A program made the position numbers and the translations under genes. DNA of 64,000 nucleotides, from positions 66,969,843 through 67,033,842 of the forward strand of contig CM050448.1 in the NCBI GenBank assembly GCA_027563935.2, read 5' to 3'. This DNA is from Costus lasius. Lineage: Eukaryota > Streptophyta > Magnoliopsida > Zingiberales > Costaceae. This document shows positions 41,401 to 54,800 of this stretch, one piece after another. The notes below the pieces were generated by a model. The model searched no databases. It saw nothing but the letters and a program-made list of their open reading frames with translations, and was not told the DNA's origin. Position 1 is the stretch's first letter. Each line of letters begins with the position of its first letter.

Positions 41401-44400
41401 GACAAGGCTTCTTTAGAGAGAGAGGATCTGTTACGGACCCAATAATAGTAGTGGATATGTAATAAAGTGGATCCGGGTTAGTATGTTATACCCGGTCCGC
41501 TAAGTACGATAGTATTATAAATAAGGGTCCTGGGTTTAGGGTTAGTTCATTGAGTGTTTTGTTATTCATCTTGTTAGGGCATGCTTTCACGATATCTCGC
41601 CGGTGACGGTTTGAGGGAGGATTCATCTTTGAATCCTAACATGAACCATCTACTTGCCCATTAGTTTTCCATTCCTCATCTATTCCTCATCTCCTCATCT
41701 GAGGATAATTCTTCAAAACCAATGTCCTCATGAGTTTTCCGTTTAACTTGTTGCTTAACTTCAAATTATGTTTTACAAACATCAAATCATTCATCTTCTT
41801 TTGGTATAAATGGTTTCTTTTCTTTGAATGGACCTAAAAATATTAAAAATAAGAGTATTAGATTTGGTAAATAATATTTGATAAATCAATGTATAAAAAT
41901 TTAAAAGCATATTAACTTGCTCAAATATACTCCAATTCCTTTTACACCGTGAAGAACTGCATGTTAAGCTCAATATGCGTATAGCAAATCTCTGTAGTTC
42001 AAGACAGTCATCTCCATAGGAATCCCACCATTTAGCTGGAGCCTTCTTATTTCTTGTCATAATTGCAGGATCAATGCCAAATATGTTGGGAAACCCCGGG
42101 GATATTTTACAATTTTCAGAGATAGAAATTACACAAAACCATTGCGCAGCGGAACCAATATCACCAAAACAGGCCGGTCTCAAAAACTCAGTGAAGATCG
42201 CATGCGAGAGAGTCGACACGATGAGATAGAATACACCTTAAAGCAAGGTGAGACCGGTGTCGTGATAAGCGCCCAAGCATGCGCCCTCTGCAGTCTCACA
42301 CACACGGATCCCTTGAGTCCTCTTCTTCCACGCCCGGTGTTAGCCTCGGGAAGAAGATCCAAGCCTTTTGTCCACCTTCTTCAAGCCTTGCGCCACCTCT
42401 AAGGTATATGCGCCAATGGAAGAAGTGGTAGGAGATGAAGCTGCCAACCTTCTTGCTTCTCTTGCGAAAAGGGAGGAGAAAGATAATGAAGACACCAAGA
42501 GGAGAAGAGAAGAGATGCTTGCGGCTTGGAGAGGAAGAGATGCGCCTATGCCTCTATGCCCACGCCTCTTGATGTGTTCACGCCTCCAAGGAATAGAACA
42601 TCAAGAGAGGGGGCGGCTAGGGCCTCATATATAGGGCAAGAGGCGCTTAGGGTTAGGGCTAGGCGCAATTTGCTTCCATAATGAAGCAAATTTGCCTACT
42701 ACACCCCATTATACCCCTTAGGCGCCTATGGGGATAATTTCTCCCCATTATACCCCTTTAGGCTATTTCCTCTTCATGACAACTTATTAGTGAGCCCAGC
42801 TAAGCAATGGGCCTAGCCCAAAGATCATTAGCCATGTTAACCAAGCTATTAGATCCAATCCAATGTGACCCAAGGTCAAAAGAGGCTAACCATGGTTAAT
42901 TCGGCCAGTATGCCAAAAAATGAAAGTTGGCTCCAATAAGTTTCTTCCAACTCATCAGCCCCATTGGCGCTGATGAAATCTCCAGAATAGATTTGAGTTA
43001 TCTAATAACTCGATCATAAGGCTTCCTGATCAATACGAGAACTCGAGTATCAAGGTGTGTGACCCTGTAGGTTCCTCTGACGCTGGCAGTGCTGACCAAA
43101 GGTCACCACAAGTAGTGAGTGGCACCTAGCAGTGCATCGCTGCTACCCAGGTCATTGGAATGGATATTGATATCGACATCCCCATCATCGCAATTAGGTA
43201 TAGATGCATTCTAGTCTCTTTGCCGTACTGATATCCGATTGGACAAGTGTGTCACCACTTGTTTTCATCTAATCTCATGTCTATGACTAAATTAGGTCTC
43301 ACCTGGGTGTGACCATACACTTTCAGTTATAGAACCATAGAGGAGCTCCATGGATATCAAACTTCCCTTAGGAAGGGGTAAATCCTCTGTCTGTCTATTG
43401 ACCTTCTCCTATGGGTCGTGACATGCTCAATGACAACCATTATTACCCCCCAACTACGGCGAGGTGTTAGGTTGTATCAAAGCATATCCCTAACCATATA
43501 GAATGATCAATGACCTCAAGTCAAGGGATCAATGCATCTCTTATCACTTGTGAGGATAACTCGTGACACTAAGTCATCACCTCAAAGTGGGTCGTTCCAG
43601 TATATCCACCACTTATATACCCATATGTCTGCGTTAGCATCTCGTGCCTAACCAGCCCATATACCAGTCTCACAAGTACCAGAGTTGTCCCATATCCACT
43701 CAGGTACATCGACTGGGGACTATCATTTGAGCACAGATCCAATCTGTCTCCAGGGACATTATCATATAAGTACATGTTCGCAGATAAAAACAAATAATGA
43801 TAACGACAATGCCAGCATGATATATATAAATATCAGTATCAAGTAGTACAATAATGGACCAAAACTAGGTCCTAGGGCATATACACCAATAATCTCCCAC
43901 TTGCACTAAGACCTAGAGGTTGAGGAACCTCAACCTCATATCTCTAGCGTGACAGTCATGCTTCTGCTGCGCCAAAGCCTTGGTCAATGGGTCTGCCAAA
44001 TTGTTCTCTGTGTTAACTCTGCTAATCTTGACATCACCTCTGTCTATGATCTCTCTGATCAGGTGAAATCTTCTGAGTATGTGTTTGGATCTTTGATGAG
44101 ACCGTGGTTCTTTGGCTTATGCAATTGCTCCATTGTTATCACAGTAGATTTCAATGGGATCCACTGCACTGGGAATCACCTGAAGTTCATGTTCGCAGAT
44201 GTAAACAAATAATGATAACGACAATGCCAGTATGATATATATAAATATTAGTATCAAGTAGTACAATAATGGACCAAAACTAGGTCCTAGGGCATATACA
44301 CCAACAAAATAATCCTTTGAGATCCTTAAAATCTTTAAGTTGCATATCAAATTTTGTTCTCTCTTCTGGGTCATGAATCATTCTTACCAAACAATTATAG

Positions 44401-47400
44401 AGCCCTCTTTTCACTTCAGCATCAGGCTTAAAAGTAGGGCTGAAATGAAATTGAGGATTCAAATAATAGTCTGCAGCATGCAATGACCTATGGAGTTGTA
44501 CATTCCACCTCTCATCAATTATTTATCAAATCGGCTCATATTTGTATGATAAAATAAGAAATATAAAATTATAATCAATCAAAGTCATAAGTTATAAGTT
44601 ATAACCATATAAGAATAATAAAATTAGTAGATTACCTTTTCTTATCATGTTTGAAATTTAACTGGATCTTTTCTTTAGCAAGATCCATCTCTTCACAAGT
44701 AAATATCATAGCTGGCTTTTCATTAGAATCAACCAAATGCAGCACTTTAGTAATTGGCAAAGCAACTTTAAGACAAAGAATAACATTTTTCCAAAAATTA
44801 CTGTCTAACACAAATTTCTGAATCTTCTTCCCCTCTTCAATTCTTGAAAATTTGCTTGACTTCCATTGACTAGAAGTAAACATACTCATTAATGCACCCT
44901 TTGAGTCACTAAGAGAACCCAAAGGTAAATAGGAAGTAGCAAATTGAGTAGCAGCTGGTTTAATCAAATCTTTCCCATTTGTAAATTGTCTTAACATTGA
45001 TATTAACATAGTCCTTGAATAAATAAATGTGCATACCCTTTTGCCTTTAGCAATAGTCATTCGGTGTGTGCTTAATTTTTTCTCAAAATCTTCAAGAATG
45101 AGGTCTAGATAGTGTGCTACACAAGAGGTCTAAAATAACCTCTTTCTTTTCTCCATCAATATTTCTCCCGCTGCCTTATAGTTTTCTACATTATCAGTAA
45201 TAATTTAGACTATATTTTCCCCTCTAACCTTCTCAACAGTATCATCTAACATCTCAAAAACTTTATCAGCTATTTTGGAAATATCAGATGTATCAATAGA
45301 TGATTAAAAAACAGTGCCCTTGGGACTATTTACTAGAAAATTACAAATTGATCTTCTTTTTTTATCTATCTATGCATCAGACATTATTGAGCATTTAGTT
45401 TTCTTCTACTCAAGTTTATGAGATTCAATAATATCCATTGTCTACATTGCTTCCTTTTTCAAAAAGGCTTCTCTAATCTCATGGTAAGGAGGCTTAAAAC
45501 CAAGACCATATCTTGCAACAAGATCAAAAATTTTTACAAACTCTGAATTTCTTACACAATTAAAGGGAATGAAACTGGTGTAAAAAAATTTAGCAACCTC
45601 CTCCCTCAAGTCTTTTTTGAATATTTGATTAATTGGACTTTGATTTTAAGTGCTACTGGCAACACACAGAGACTTTCATACTAGAAGAGCTAAAAGACTA
45701 TAATTGTATTTCTTTTCTTTTTACTAGCATTCTCTTCAACCACATTCACTTCCTCTTTATCTTCTTGATCAATTTTCTTCTTCATCTGTGCAACTTGCTC
45801 TAGATGTGCTATGACAGCTACAATTTATTTTTTAACATCATCAGACACAGCTTTATATACCTCAACATTTTTTCTTGGGCAAGCTAAATGATGCTTGAAT
45901 CGATATATATTTTCAGATTTAATCTTCTCACAATACTTGTATTTGATTTTTCTAGGGTTATTGTCAATTGCAACCCCATGTTCCCAACCAATGTCTATTC
46001 TACTTCCTGGTGGATTCTTCCTCTTAGCATTAGATGATTTACTAGTTCCAGCCATTTGAAATTAAAAGCCTAATATAATTCAAGAAAAAATCTATATAAA
46101 ATTCATAGTTTATATAAAATGTGTGCATCATAGTATGATGTATGATGTATCTGTCATGTATAATGTATCCAAAGAGGCACAACCACACATCATACATCAT
46201 GCATCCTATTTACTAAATATGTCACGCATGAGAAAATTAGGAAGAACAGAGTATTAAAATTTAAAGAATGTATTAAATCTCATCTTAGTGGAAATACACC
46301 TCGTCAGGTGGATAATTATTTGGTTGTTCTAAACTTAATGGAGATCAAATCATATTGCTTAGTGGAGTGGAAAGGAGAGCAAGAGAACTTACCTGAGTTG
46401 GCAAAGGAGTGCTGGAGAGCTGATGGCGGCGGCGAACAACAAAGGAACGAGAGCTTGTGGTGGTGGCGGACAGCAAAGGAATGAGAGCTTGCGGTGGCGG
46501 CGAATGGCAAAGGAGTGCAGGAGAGCTGATGGCGGCGGTGAACAGCAAATGAACGAGAACTTGTGGTGGTGGCAAACAACAAAGGAGTGCAGGAGAACTG
46601 ATGGCGGCGGCGAAGAGTAAGGAACGAGAGCTAGCAGGAGAGCTTGTGGTGGCAACGAGGAGTGAAGGAGAAGTTGCCAGGAGTAGCAGAGAAAGTAACG
46701 AGAGAAGAGAGCTTGCAGCGTTATTAAGTTTCAAAAATTAGGGAAAAATTGGAGCATTTGATATCAGGTTAAGAAACTATTTAGTAACCTAAATCGGTGG
46801 GATCGGCTGATCCTAGCCGTTCCTACGTTCTGGAACGGAGATCCCACTGTTCCTACTCCAAATTCAATCCCATATCCGATCCAGCACGCGGAGGCTGATC
46901 TAGGTCATAGATCGGACTACGACCTAGAACGCGTTTTCAATAACCGTGATATCAGCTAGCTCTTCTTCAGATTTGATATAGGGAAGATGGATGATTTTGT
47001 TGGAGACAACATCCTGAATGAAATGACAATCCACCTCAATATGTTTTATCCTTTCGGATTGTTTGTAATAAAGATTGCAGCTTAATTGTCACAAAACATA
47101 AACATGAGTCTTCACACTTAATCCTAAAGTCCATTAATAGATTTTTGAGCCACATCATTTCACAAGCTGTATGTGCCATCGCTGTGCCATCGCTCTGTAT
47201 TTTGCCTTATAACTAGATCTTGAGACACATTTTATTTTTTACTTTTTCAGGTGACCAAATTTCCTCCGACATAAGTATAATATCTAGTAATAGAACGTCT
47301 ATCATCTACATTATCAGCATAATTTGCATCTGAAGACGCTTAAATTCTAATATGCCCATTTTTCTTATATAGGAGGTCTTTCCCCGTAGCTCCTTTAATG

Positions 47401-50400
47401 TATTGGAGTATCCTCATCTCTGCTTCCCAATGAGCTTTATTTGGTTTTTCCCTTAATTGACTAACAATCCCAATGGAATGAGAGATTTCTGGTCTAATTA
47501 CAATCAAATAAATTAGTTTTCCTACAAGATAGCGATAGCTAGTTGGACCCATCGGAGCGGAGTCCATTTCACAAGAGTATTTCTGATTGGGTACTCAAGG
47601 TATATCAACGAGCTTGCACTCAACCATTCCTGTTTCCTAAATTAGATCAAGAGCATATTTCCTTAGCGAGAGGTATACTTATGTCCTTTTATATGCAATT
47701 TCAATTCCCAAGAAATATTTTGGTTTTGTCTAGATCTTTAAGGGCAAGTTTGGAATGTAGATAAGACTTAGCCTCTATTATGGCTTCAGAATCATCGCCG
47801 GTTAAAAGAATATCAGCCACATAAACCACGAGTATAATAAGGCCTTTCTTAGAGTGCCGAATGAAGATAGAGTGATCTGCTTTGCTGCCATGAAAATCAA
47901 ATTTATGACATAATCCGTGACAATTTTTGGAACGAAGCACGTGAGCTTTATTTTAACTCATAGATGGTCTTATGCAACTAACACACCAACTCCCCCTGAG
48001 CAACATACGTAGTAGGTTGCTCCATATAGACAGCCTCATGAAGATCATTATATAAAAAGACATTGCGAACATCCATCTGATGAAGAGGCAGTCAAGATTA
48101 ATGGCTAAAGAAAAAAGGACCCGAACAGAATTAAGATGAGCCATAAGGGAGAAGGTCTTAAAATAATCAACCTCAAATGTTTGAGTAAAGCCTTTGGCAA
48201 CAAGGCCAGCTTTGTAGCGATCAACGGATCCATTAGAATTATGCTTGATTGTGTAGACCCATTCACACACCATGGGTTGAACACCCGGAGGAAGAGGAAC
48301 CAAGGTAAGTACGATGATCACGGAGAGCAGCCATCTCAACATCCATGGCGGCACGCCACTCGGGGAGCCAGGGTGGACGATAGGCCAACAAGAAACACAT
48401 GATGCAAAGGAGAAAAACAATGATATGAAATGTAGTTACTGATAGGATAGGAACTGGTGTGGCGCTTACCTTTGCGTAAGGCAATGGAAAGATGACTTTG
48501 CAAGTCATCTGGAGGAGGACCGTCAGACAAGGAGGAAGGAGCTGGTGGCGGGGAGCAAACAGGGGACGTGGATGCCGGCTGTAGACCTGCAGAGGCGGAG
48601 CCCGTGGCTCTCCGATACCATCCAAAGGTGGGGGCAACAAACTCACGGTGGGAAGATGAATGAGGGGGAGGGAGACGGGGCAAGGGTGGCACAAGAGAAA
48701 TAGGGGGTAGATTCAAAAAAGGAAACATCAACACTCATAAAGGACGGTCGTATAATAGGATCATAATATCGATAGCCCTTTTGAGTCCAACTATTGCCTA
48801 AGAATACACACTAAGTAGCCCGAGGGTGTAGCTTGTCACGAGAAGGAATAGGAACATGAACATAGCAGACACAACCAAAAATCCGAGGAAACTGGAAAGG
48901 TATGATGGTGAGGGAAGAGAATAGAGAATGGAGACTTACCCTGAAGGAGCTGCATGAGCACACGATTAACAAGGAAGGCGGTAGTGAGAACAACATCACC
49001 CCAGAACGAACGAGGGACATGCATATGAAAAGAAGAGACCTAGCCACATCAAGAAGATGTTGATTTTTTCGTTCAGCAACACCATTTTGTTGAGAGGTGT
49101 AGGGACAAGTAGTTTGGTAGAGGATACCCCTATTATGACAGAAATACTGAAACTGAACACTAGTGTTTTCTAAGGCATTATCAGAGCAAAAAGCCTTCAA
49201 AAGTTCTCTAAACTGAGTTCTAATTTCTTTATAGAAAACTCGAAATGCATTCAAAAGTTCAGAACGACTTTTTAATAAAAATAACCAACACATATGAGAG
49301 TGGTCATCGATGAAGGAGACAAAATAACGATGACTATCCTTCATAGGTACAGAACTTAGACCTCATATATCAGAGGGAACTAGTAAAAAAGGGTCAGAAC
49401 TAATAGTAGGACCAGACGAGGGGAACGACACACGATGATGTTTGCCTAACTAACAAGCATCACATTGAAATACAAGACAAGATGCTAAAGACAAAAAACG
49501 CTAAACTGTAACAGGGGAGGGATGTCCAAGCTGACAATGCCACTGGAAAGGGGACACGGTAGTAGAAAAGTAAGCGGAGGTAGATGGACGTGAGGGAACA
49601 GTCAGCACATAGACTCTCTTGTCTCTATGCCCCCCCACCAATCGTTCTCCTCATTTGCAGGTCCTGAAACGTACAATGAGAAGGAAAGAATATTATAACA
49701 CAATTTAAGTTTCGTGTAAGAGCACATATGGATAATAGATTGTTCGGAAAGGCAGGGACGTATAAAATATCAGAAAGAACAAGAGTGCTGCTAATGTGTA
49801 TGGAGCCAACGCCAGAGATAGAGACGAAAGAGCCATCAGCGATCCGAACAGGAGGGTGGTGATTACTAAGGACAATAGATGGGAATAGGGCTTTATTACT
49901 TGATATATGAGATGTAGCTCCAGGATCAAGAATCCAGGAAGGATCAAGAGTAGCTAGAGAGGCTATACTAGAGGACGTACAAGAGGGAGGGGCTGCAAGG
50001 CTGGTAGAGGGCATGGTGGAGGGAATGTCAGCATGCATCTATCCAGTGGAACCTGAGTCAACACCCAAGGCATGAGGTGGTTGACCTAATTGGGCCTAGC
50101 AGCGATCAGACGGATGATTTGTGCGTCTATAATGAGCACAGGCAAACTGTCAACGTTTGCGTCCTTGGCCACGACCAGAGCCAAGAATCATACCCCTAGA
50201 TCGGCAACCCGTCTGAGGCGTTAGGAGGGTACTCTGGGGCTCAAATAAAGACAAGGTAATAGGAACCCAAAGAAGCCGGTAGAAGGTATTCTGAAAGGTG
50301 GGTACCGTAGGTTCCACAAGTAGCTAGTTCCGTGCTGCAGTGAAATTGGAATCAAGGCCTGAGAGAAACTTGAGATGAATTACATCAATATCACCCTCCC

Positions 50401-51807
50401 GTGGCTGATATCTCGGTTATCCTCCAACAACAAGAGGATTTTATCGTTGCAAAGTTTCTCTCAGGCTTTGATTCAAAATCCTCTTGTTGTTGGAGGATAA
50501 CCGAGATATCAGCCACAAGAGGGTGATATTGACATAATTCATCCCACTTAGCCTTTAACTGAGTATAGTATTCTTGGAGGGGCCGGCCATCCTGATGCAT
50601 AAGAAGAATCTCTTCATACAACTGATGTTTTGCTGGGGTGCATAAGTGCTAGCAAGTGCATCCCACACTTCTTTCGCGGTATTGTGAAACATAACCGTGG
50701 AAGCAATTAGAGGTTCCATATTATGAAGAAGGGAATTCACTATAGCCATATTAGACATACTCCAAGATGTATATTGTGGATCAGATGTTGCTTGTGGATT
50801 GTTTTCTACATGGTATCGTTTGCCATGAGATCCAAGAAAAAAGAGCATAGCTCTTGCCCACAGTAGGTAGTTAGTGCCATCTAGCTTCATAATAGTGCCA
50901 AGATTGGCAGTGTATTTAGTTTCAAAATTTATAAGCTGCTAATCCATTGGAATCAGTGTAGAACAGAACCTTCGAAGATTAGAATACCAGCAATAACTAT
51001 GCTATGTCACGCGAAGCAGAAGTGGCTTCAAGAATTTGCAAGAAGCAAGAGGAAAGCACCAGATACGTTAGCAAACATAAGCTAAAAGGAGATGTGATAC
51101 TAGTCTCCAAGCGGTAGAGTGAGGCATGAGAAGAAACCTAGATCCGCCCGGCCAGAAAAAAAATGGAAGCAGATTTCCATCCGCGCCTAACAAATCTTTG
51201 AAGGTTTTGTTCTGTACTGATTCCAATGGATTTTCAGCTTACAAATTTTGTAACTAAATCCACTGCTAAACTTGCACTACTATGAAGCTAGATGACACTA
51301 ACTACCTACTGTGGGCAAGAGCTATGCTCTTCTTTCTTGGATCTCATGGCAAACGACACCATGTAGAAAATAATCCACCAGCAACATCTGATCCACAATA
51401 TACCAAGAAAAAAAATCACCAAAAAGCGGCGGCAAGAGATCACCAAGTGAATGAAGTCACTAGCAAGATGAGTCGCTAGCGAAGTTTGAAGCGAAGGAAA
51501 GGAGCTGAGAGAGTCGCCAGAGTCGAATGATGGTCGGTGCAAGTTTAGCAGGGAGAAAAGGTGCCGCCGAACACCAACAGGGCAGACGGAGTAGCTGGGC
51601 AAGAGGATCGAGGTGAGCGCCTCTTGAGTTTGTCATCAAGGAGAGCAGAGGTGAGGTAGCATAATAGCTTTTGATACCATGTTGAACTTTAGGCTCTAGG
51701 GTTTGTAAAGTATATATAACCCTAACGGGTTATCGGGTTGGACTTTAACTACACAGTACTTCTAACATATATATACATATATACATGTACATATACATGT
51801 ATATATG

Positions 51808-51840
<33 letters not shown>

Positions 51841-54800
51841 GTATATATGTATGTATATATATATACATAAGGTTTAAGGAACCGGTTTTTTCAGTTCAGA
51901 CCAGTCCGGTGACCGGACCTTGCAACTAGAGCAGTGGATCGAGTGGTCAATGGAAGAAGGAGAATAAGGCTATGGGCAGCGACGGGTGTGAGCGGCAAGC
52001 GGAGGTTTTTTTTCCTTCTCATCTTCTCCTATATATTTATATATCTACTTGCACATTAGGGACATAAACAAGAGTTACATTATTCACCACTCCATTCTTA
52101 ACGTTCTATCACACTTAAGCCATTAATTTCTTCATTGATCATAAATTTTACATGGTTGGTAGAACTGGAAAGCCTTATCCACTTGCTTTATTCTTCATCC
52201 ACTTTAGCTTTGTTGTTTAGTGCCTTTTGACTTCATAACTCCATTGAAAGAGATGGTAGGTGGCCTACAAGTTGAGTTGCCTCATGAGTTTTATTTTTGA
52301 ATAGTGGTGTGACATCATACAATTGGCAAGAAGATGTATATTTTTCTATCAAATGTGAAAGTCACGTGCAATACTCATTTGCCTTGCAATTTTTGTTCTC
52401 ATTAACCTTGTGAGTGACTCAACAGAGCTTGACAAGTTCTATATTTTCTTACAATTAGTTCAAAAACTTCCTTCCTAGTTGGATTAAATCATCTAATGCT
52501 ATGATATATTTCTTCAAGTTGATTCTATCACCCTTTTGGATTATGCGATCCTTCAAACCAAACTACTAATCTACTTTCAGCATATTCTAGTGATTGCCCT
52601 CCGTGCTTCATTTTGCAAATACAAAGGTTAGATACTCTCACAACGATTCGCCTATTTTTTTGGATCAACACAGCTAGGCACCTAATTCAATGGGTAAAAT
52701 GTTTTTGATGTCTTGGATCTTGGAGGTGACAAAGAATTTGAATAGAATGATTGACATAGTCTTTGCTTGCAACATATTGTGCACCCAAAACTTTTTCCCA
52801 TTTGGGCCCTAAAATCCACCTGCTGGTCTAGTCCAATGGAATGAACTGTCATTAAAAATGAAATAGCACTCACATATTAATACACCAATAACATACATGT
52901 TAGAGATGATTACAAGAATTAACATATCCCTAATACAAGCTTGTTTCAACTTTATGATATTAAGACTAAACTACTTTTTAAATGAAGTAGTTTATTATTT
53001 ATAGTGTTTAGACTTGTCTTTATATCTTATTCTTAGTTTTTTTAGATAAGTCTATTATTCTTATTTTAACTATATTTTATAATGTTAAGATTTAGATCCT
53101 ACCATTTTTACAAGTTAGTGAATCTTTGTGTATTTGAGCTTAGTTAATATTGTGTCATATTGAAGCTATGATCCAACTTTCCGAGATCTAGAAATCTTTA
53201 GTGTTGACAGTTATCGCTACTACAAAATCATAATCGAAACTAGTAATTGTTTCTTTGAATACTTAGAGTTGTGATTTTCTTGGGCTGAATATAGAACTCT
53301 ATTAATAAACAGATCTCTTTATCATGTGATACCTAGTAGCTTAAGACACTGGGCTATAAAGTGGGTAAGCAAGCCCAGCCAAAGGAAACAAAATAAGTTC
53401 TGTTGTTGGCTGGGACCTATTTTCTCCATTGTTCATTTTTCGTATGTATTTCTATTTGTGTTGATATGCATATTAATGGTCCTCTTGAAAAATGATTCAC
53501 TTTAATTGATCAATCATATGCTGACATGCAATTTCGCTTTGACATGTCTAGTGAAGGCCTTCATATCTCGGTGAGCAAAGCATTGTGATGCATATCACTA
53601 ACAAGTTGTCTCTCACCTCACGAAGAATGCTCAACCATATACGAACTACAGTGCACTACCTTATAGGAAATAAAGATTTTATTTGACTAATGCAAGGCCT
53701 ATGTTAGGCTACTAGTTGTAGAAACAAGATGCGTGTCAAGATTGATCATCAATGGTTCTCATATATCTTATATAAGAGAAGATTTATGATAGAACCTCAA
53801 TTGTCACTGGCGAGAAATCATGCAAAGCACGTCCTAGGAAGACAATAACAAAATACTTGACATCTTACTCTAAACCCTAGACCCCTATTTATAACACTTT
53901 CCTACTTAACGAACTGGGTATAACATACCGACTTGGATCCACTTTATTACATATACTACTAATAGTATTGGGCTCGTAACATTGCCCTCCTCTCTAACTA
54001 CAGCCTTATCCTCAAGGCTATATATTAATTGGTCTTTTCTCAAATTTTTCCTGAATCCCATTGCTTATAAATTGAAATTGTTTCATGATATCATTTATCA
54101 ACAATATGTTTTTTTACCGCAAAAAATTTTTTCCTCTTTCCAGCATACATGCAAGCAGTATCAAGTCTTACATTGTGTTTTTGTAGCATTCACAACCTTC
54201 ATCTCATAAGACATTTTACTTAGATTATCATCTAGATCGCTTGGCTAGCCCAGATTTAGAACATCATCTTTAAAAAAATTAGCTACGCCATTATCATCCA
54301 CTTTAGAGAGTTCATCACTTACCACATTCAATACTAACCCATCTATAGTTGAAAAAGCCATATCAATAATAGGAGTATGCTCAATTACTTCTTGTTTGCT
54401 AACCTCCTTCTGTTTGCTATCAAGTTTCTTCTCTTCATAGTAGCTTTCGTCAAGGACCGTAGTTACAATAAATTTACTAAATCTTTGTATCATCTCTTGC
54501 TTCAACCCTTCCGAAGAACGATTGAGAATTCGTCATTTTAACCCTTGAAACCAATGGCCTGCTTGCCCCTCCATACAACAAATGCCATATAAATTTTATA
54601 GTTGTGTGACTTGAATGTTGAAATATTATTCAGCTTGTGCAATCCATCACTGCATTAGTTCCATCAAATTCTTGTAATTCCATGCGGTTATGAATCCACT
54701 ATCTATCCTCCATGTTACTTTGGCTCTGTAATGTAGTCTTTAGGACCTCACTCGAGGTTGGATATGTCTGCCCATCGACAATCACATCTGCACCCTCTTA

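Larger units (their letters stand above)
39742..41641 (+). mobile_element. Small non-autonomous gypsy derivative A (1900 bp)
   Basis: 213-bp LTRs at 39742-39954 and 41429-41641 start TGTTAC and end GAATCCTAACA. The target duplication TGAAC is exact (39737-39741, 41642-41646). The interior has a leader with TACTGTAGC units, a Gag N-terminal ORF, a decayed zinc knuckle, the AGGA stem-loop and a purine tract. No protease, RT or integrase is present, so it must have moved with proteins from a relative. The clean duplication and similar LTRs suggest recent insertion. Confidence 0.93.
42084..44306 (-). mobile_element. Copia deletion derivative B with exact 5-bp target duplication
   Basis: TGTTGGGAAACC at 42084 and CACCAACA at 44306 are flanked by AAATA on both sides (42079-42083, 44307-44311). 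On the minus strand: about 124 bp of 5' LTR (44306-44183), about 290 bp of RNase H end, a purine tract, and a full 3' LTR (43891-42084, about 1808 bp). Everything between the early 5' LTR and RNase H is deleted. It inserted into the hAT transposase; the hAT reading resumes on the other side. Confidence 0.92.
39057..46947 (-). mobile_element. hAT transposon inserted in the copia RNase H
   Basis: GATATCTGC (39048-39056) and GATATCAGC (46948-46956) flank it and both belong to the copia ADI codons, consistent with an 8-bp hAT target duplication with one change. Subterminal DNA at both ends has GGATC and AACGTAGGA motifs, but I could not settle terminal inverted repeats. It codes a decayed hAT transposase and was itself hit by two LTR elements (39742-41641, 42084-44306). 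Exact ends are uncertain by some tens of bases. Confidence 0.75.
38991..51766 (-). mobile_element. Ty1/copia retrotransposon, split by a hAT insertion
   Basis: On the minus strand: 5' LTR (51766-51680), primer site, gag, protease, integrase, RT, RNase H. Integrase before RT defines Ty1/copia. The RNase H stops at YIKSEEELADI (about 46950) and resumes at KADIFTKPLGT (about 39050); a hAT transposon fills the gap. After the purine tract GGGGGGAGTG (38991-39000) the 3' LTR is missing, as if deleted at its first bases. The protease has DPGAT for DSGAT, RT has YVADIL for YVDDIL, and there are many stops, so it is inactive. Confidence 0.88.

Noticed and set aside
42368..42634. 88-aa plus-strand ORF with charged residues
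   Set aside because: Lies inside the copia LTR of derivative B, in antisense; no domain.
46316..46734. Ser/Pro/His-rich ORFs (minus strand)
   Set aside because: Frames of the GGCGGCGAACA repeat upstream of the hAT transposase.
39061..46945. Clear hAT terminal inverted repeats
   Set aside because: Only scattered GGATC and AACGTAGGA matches; no defined inverted ends could be supported.
51282..51479. Separate plus-strand gag gene starting MKLDDTNYLLWARAMLFF
   Set aside because: It is the inverted copy of the minus-strand gag start and leaves homology after about 40 residues.
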